A stretch of DNA of 64,000 bases from Ensifer adhaerens (GTDB lineage Bacteria; Pseudomonadota; Alphaproteobacteria; Rhizobiales; Rhizobiaceae): NCBI RefSeq assembly GCF_000697965.2, contig NZ_CP015881.1:868001-932000 (forward strand), given 5' to 3'. Below, in pieces: positions 62,621 to 64,000 of this stretch (its first letter is position 1; every line of letters begins with the position of its first letter). The notes beneath the pieces were generated by a model, which had not been told where the DNA came from, did not search any database, and was given only the letters and a program-made list of their open reading frames with translations. The translations under genes were made by a program, and so were the position numbers.

Positions 62621-63307
62621 TCAAAGCAATGCGGTGCGAAGATCGCGGGGCTGGTCTTTCTCCTCGTCCAGGTCCAGCTCCGCTTCGACGTGGTTCAGGT
62701 GCTCGGCCATTTCCTTGATCGCGCTCGCGACGTCGCGTGACGCGATGTACTCGACCACGGCCAGATGTTCGTCCGGTCCGCAATTGTGCAGGTGGTTCGA
62801 CCGGTACATTGCGGTGATCAGGGATGTCCGGGACACGAGGTCGCGCAGGATACCGAAGAGGAAGGCAGACCCCGAAAGCTCCGCGAGCAACAGGTGGAAA
62901 CCACCGGAAAGCCGAACGATATCAGAGAGATTGCCGGATCGGCCGGCAATGCGCTCCTCTTCGATATGGGCGCGCAACCGGACGAGATCCTTGGGATTGG
63001 CGCGCTCGCAAAGCCGCTCGACGACCCGCTGTTCGATCGCCCTGCGGGCAACGAAGACATCGCGTGCCTCGTCTACCGAAGGCTCGGAGACGAAGGCGCC
63101 CCGGTTCGGCATGATCGTCACCAGGCCATCGCGCTCGAGCGCTGTCAGTGCCTGGCGGATGCGAGCCCTGCTGACGGAGAATATTTCGGCAAGTTGTTCT
63201 TCTTTCAATCGCGTTCCCGGCCGTAGCCGACGCTCTGCGATCGCAAGCCAGATCTTCTCGCAAATGATCGCCGTCGGAGCACCGGCGACTTCGTCCGCGT
63301 TATACAT
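62621..63307 (-). CDS. GntR/FadR-family (FCD) regulator
   Basis: This 228-residue regulator has an N-terminal winged HTH (residues 8-75, LKEEQLAEIFSVSRARIRQA) and an all-helical FCD ligand domain with the metal-binding His residues. It lies 69 bp before the allE-like gene on the same strand and 192 bp from the divergent flavin reductase gene, so it probably controls purine use; this is inference. Confidence 0.88.
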   Translation of the reverse strand: MYNADEVAGAPTAIICEKIWLAIAERRLRPGTRLKEEQLAEIFSVSRARIRQALTALERDGLVTIMPNRGAFVSEPSVDEARDVFVARRAIEQRVVERLCERANPKDLVRLRAHIEEERIAGRSGNLSDIVRLSGGFHLLLAELSGSAFLFGILRDLVSRTSLITAMYRSNHLHNCGPDEHLAVVEYIASRDVASAIKEMAEHLNHVEAELDLDEEKDQPRDLRTALL

Positions 63308-63499
63308 GAAATCTCCCTTAGCCGTTCGCTTACTCTCGCCGTGCGGCGCTCAAAGTCAATTCCATCCGCTGCAGTTAGATATTGACTACAAAATTGTAGA
63401 CAATATTGTGTACCGCAACTTGATGTGCAATGGCAACCGCTTAAACACGACCGTGCGACCGGCAAATAGACCGGGCCGCGGCGCCAATTGAGAGCTCCG

Positions 63500-64000
63500 A
63501 TGGACTTCGATTTCACAGAACTGCCGGCCCAGGACCGTTACCGCCTGCTGACGAACTTCATCGGTCCGCGACCGATCGCGCTGGTCTCGACGCTCTCGCC
63601 GAGCGGACAGGACAATGCCGCGCCGATGAGCTTTTTCAATGTCTTCTCGCACGACCCGCCGATCGTCATTCTCGGTATCCAGACCCGCCCGAATGGGGAA
63701 GAGAAGGACACGGTCGCCAATATCCGGCGCACCAACGAGTTCGTCGTCAACATGGTAGACATGGCGATCGCCGACCAGATGCTGGTCTGCGGCCTGTCCT
63801 TCGAGCCGGATGTCGACGAAGTGGCAATCGCCGGACTGACGGCGGCTGACGGCCTCAAGGTCGGCGCCCGCCGTATCGTCGAGTCACCCTGCTCGATGGA
63901 ATGCCGCGTTGAGCGGCTGATCGAATATGACCGCCGCGTCATCGTTCTCGGCGAGGTCGTGCATATGCACGTGCGTAAGGATTGCCTCGACGAGGAAGGC
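63500..64000 (+). CDS. Flavin reductase-like (DIM6/NTAB) protein, cut by window end
   Basis: The frame begins MDFDFTELPAQDRYRLLTNF and stays open to the end (167 codons seen). The family blocks GPRPIALVSTLS, NAAPMSFFNVFS and RRTNEFVVNMV indicate an FMN-binding flavin reductase-like split barrel. It diverges from the GntR gene. The 3' end lies outside the window. Confidence 0.85.
   Translation, partial: MDFDFTELPAQDRYRLLTNFIGPRPIALVSTLSPSGQDNAAPMSFFNVFSHDPPIVILGIQTRPNGEEKDTVANIRRTNEFVVNMVDMAIADQMLVCGLSFEPDVDEVAIAGLTAADGLKVGARRIVESPCSMECRVERLIEYDRRVIVLGEVVHMHVRKDCLDEEG

Noticed and set aside
1..64000. tRNA, rRNA, riboswitch, CRISPR or replication-origin features
   Set aside because: No cloverleaf with a T-loop signature, rRNA block, short-repeat array or DnaA-box cluster was recognised by eye; a covariance-model scan would be needed to exclude small RNAs.

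Overview
The window is about 64 kb of GC-rich DNA from an alphaproteobacterium, most likely a Rhizobiaceae member of the Ensifer/Sinorhizobium type. This is inferred from the gene set (nirK-nirV, norEF/norCBQD, nnrS, nnrU, hemN under NnrR/FNR-type boxes; a possible RirA-type iron box; a cyo quinol oxidase; IS110 and IS3 relics). No rRNA, tRNA, CRISPR array or replication origin was seen.

Region 1 (1-20.3 kb) is a compact anaerobic respiration block. It has copper nitrite reductase (nirK, nirV), nitric oxide reductase (norCBQD, norEF), accessory membrane proteins (nnrS, nnrU), a hemerythrin-like protein, oxygen-independent haem synthesis (hemN), a poorly characterised four-gene operon (DUF2249, haem-copper-like membrane protein, double DUF2249, DUF59) and the O2-independent ubiquinone module ubiTUV with ubiD-ubiX. 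Eight 14-bp sites of the form TTGnn-N4-nnCAA sit before these units. One of them lies between norE and an unannotated 51-residue membrane protein at near-equal spacing. The layout suggests one regulator switches on NO handling, haem supply and quinone supply together.

Region 2 (20.3-33.6 kb) is a regulatory and transport patchwork: two LysR regulators, a secreted cyclase-family hydrolase, an EmrAB-type efflux pair, a MaoC hydratase, a two-component system followed by a secreted HbpS/GlcG-like protein, and a TonB siderophore receptor downstream of an AraC regulator. Relics of a nudK-like gene and of a TonB receptor lie in the gaps.

Region 3 (33.7-52 kb) holds a 2,024-residue repeat-rich autotransporter-like adhesin, the cyoABCD-surf1 cytochrome bo3 operon, an MFS transporter, an OmpR-type two-component pair, a methyltransferase pair (CmoA-like and isoprenylcysteine methyltransferase-like), and an S41-protease-like protein that lacks its catalytic lysine.

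Region 4 (52-58.7 kb) is a decayed insertion island. The C-terminal relic of a PLP-dependent decarboxylase lies at 52.04-52.47 kb and an N-terminal relic of the same family lies at 58.30-58.69 kb, both on the minus strand in the order expected of one gene. Between them are a CheB-like protein without its active serine, a broken LytS-type kinase, a glycosyltransferase, an SGNH-hydrolase-like membrane protein, and IS3 and IS110 remnants.

Region 5 (58.7-64 kb) carries a SAM methyltransferase, an SbmA/BacA-like ABC membrane protein with a degenerate P-loop, and a purine-catabolism group (ureidoglycine aminohydrolase, GntR regulator, flavin reductase cut by the window end).
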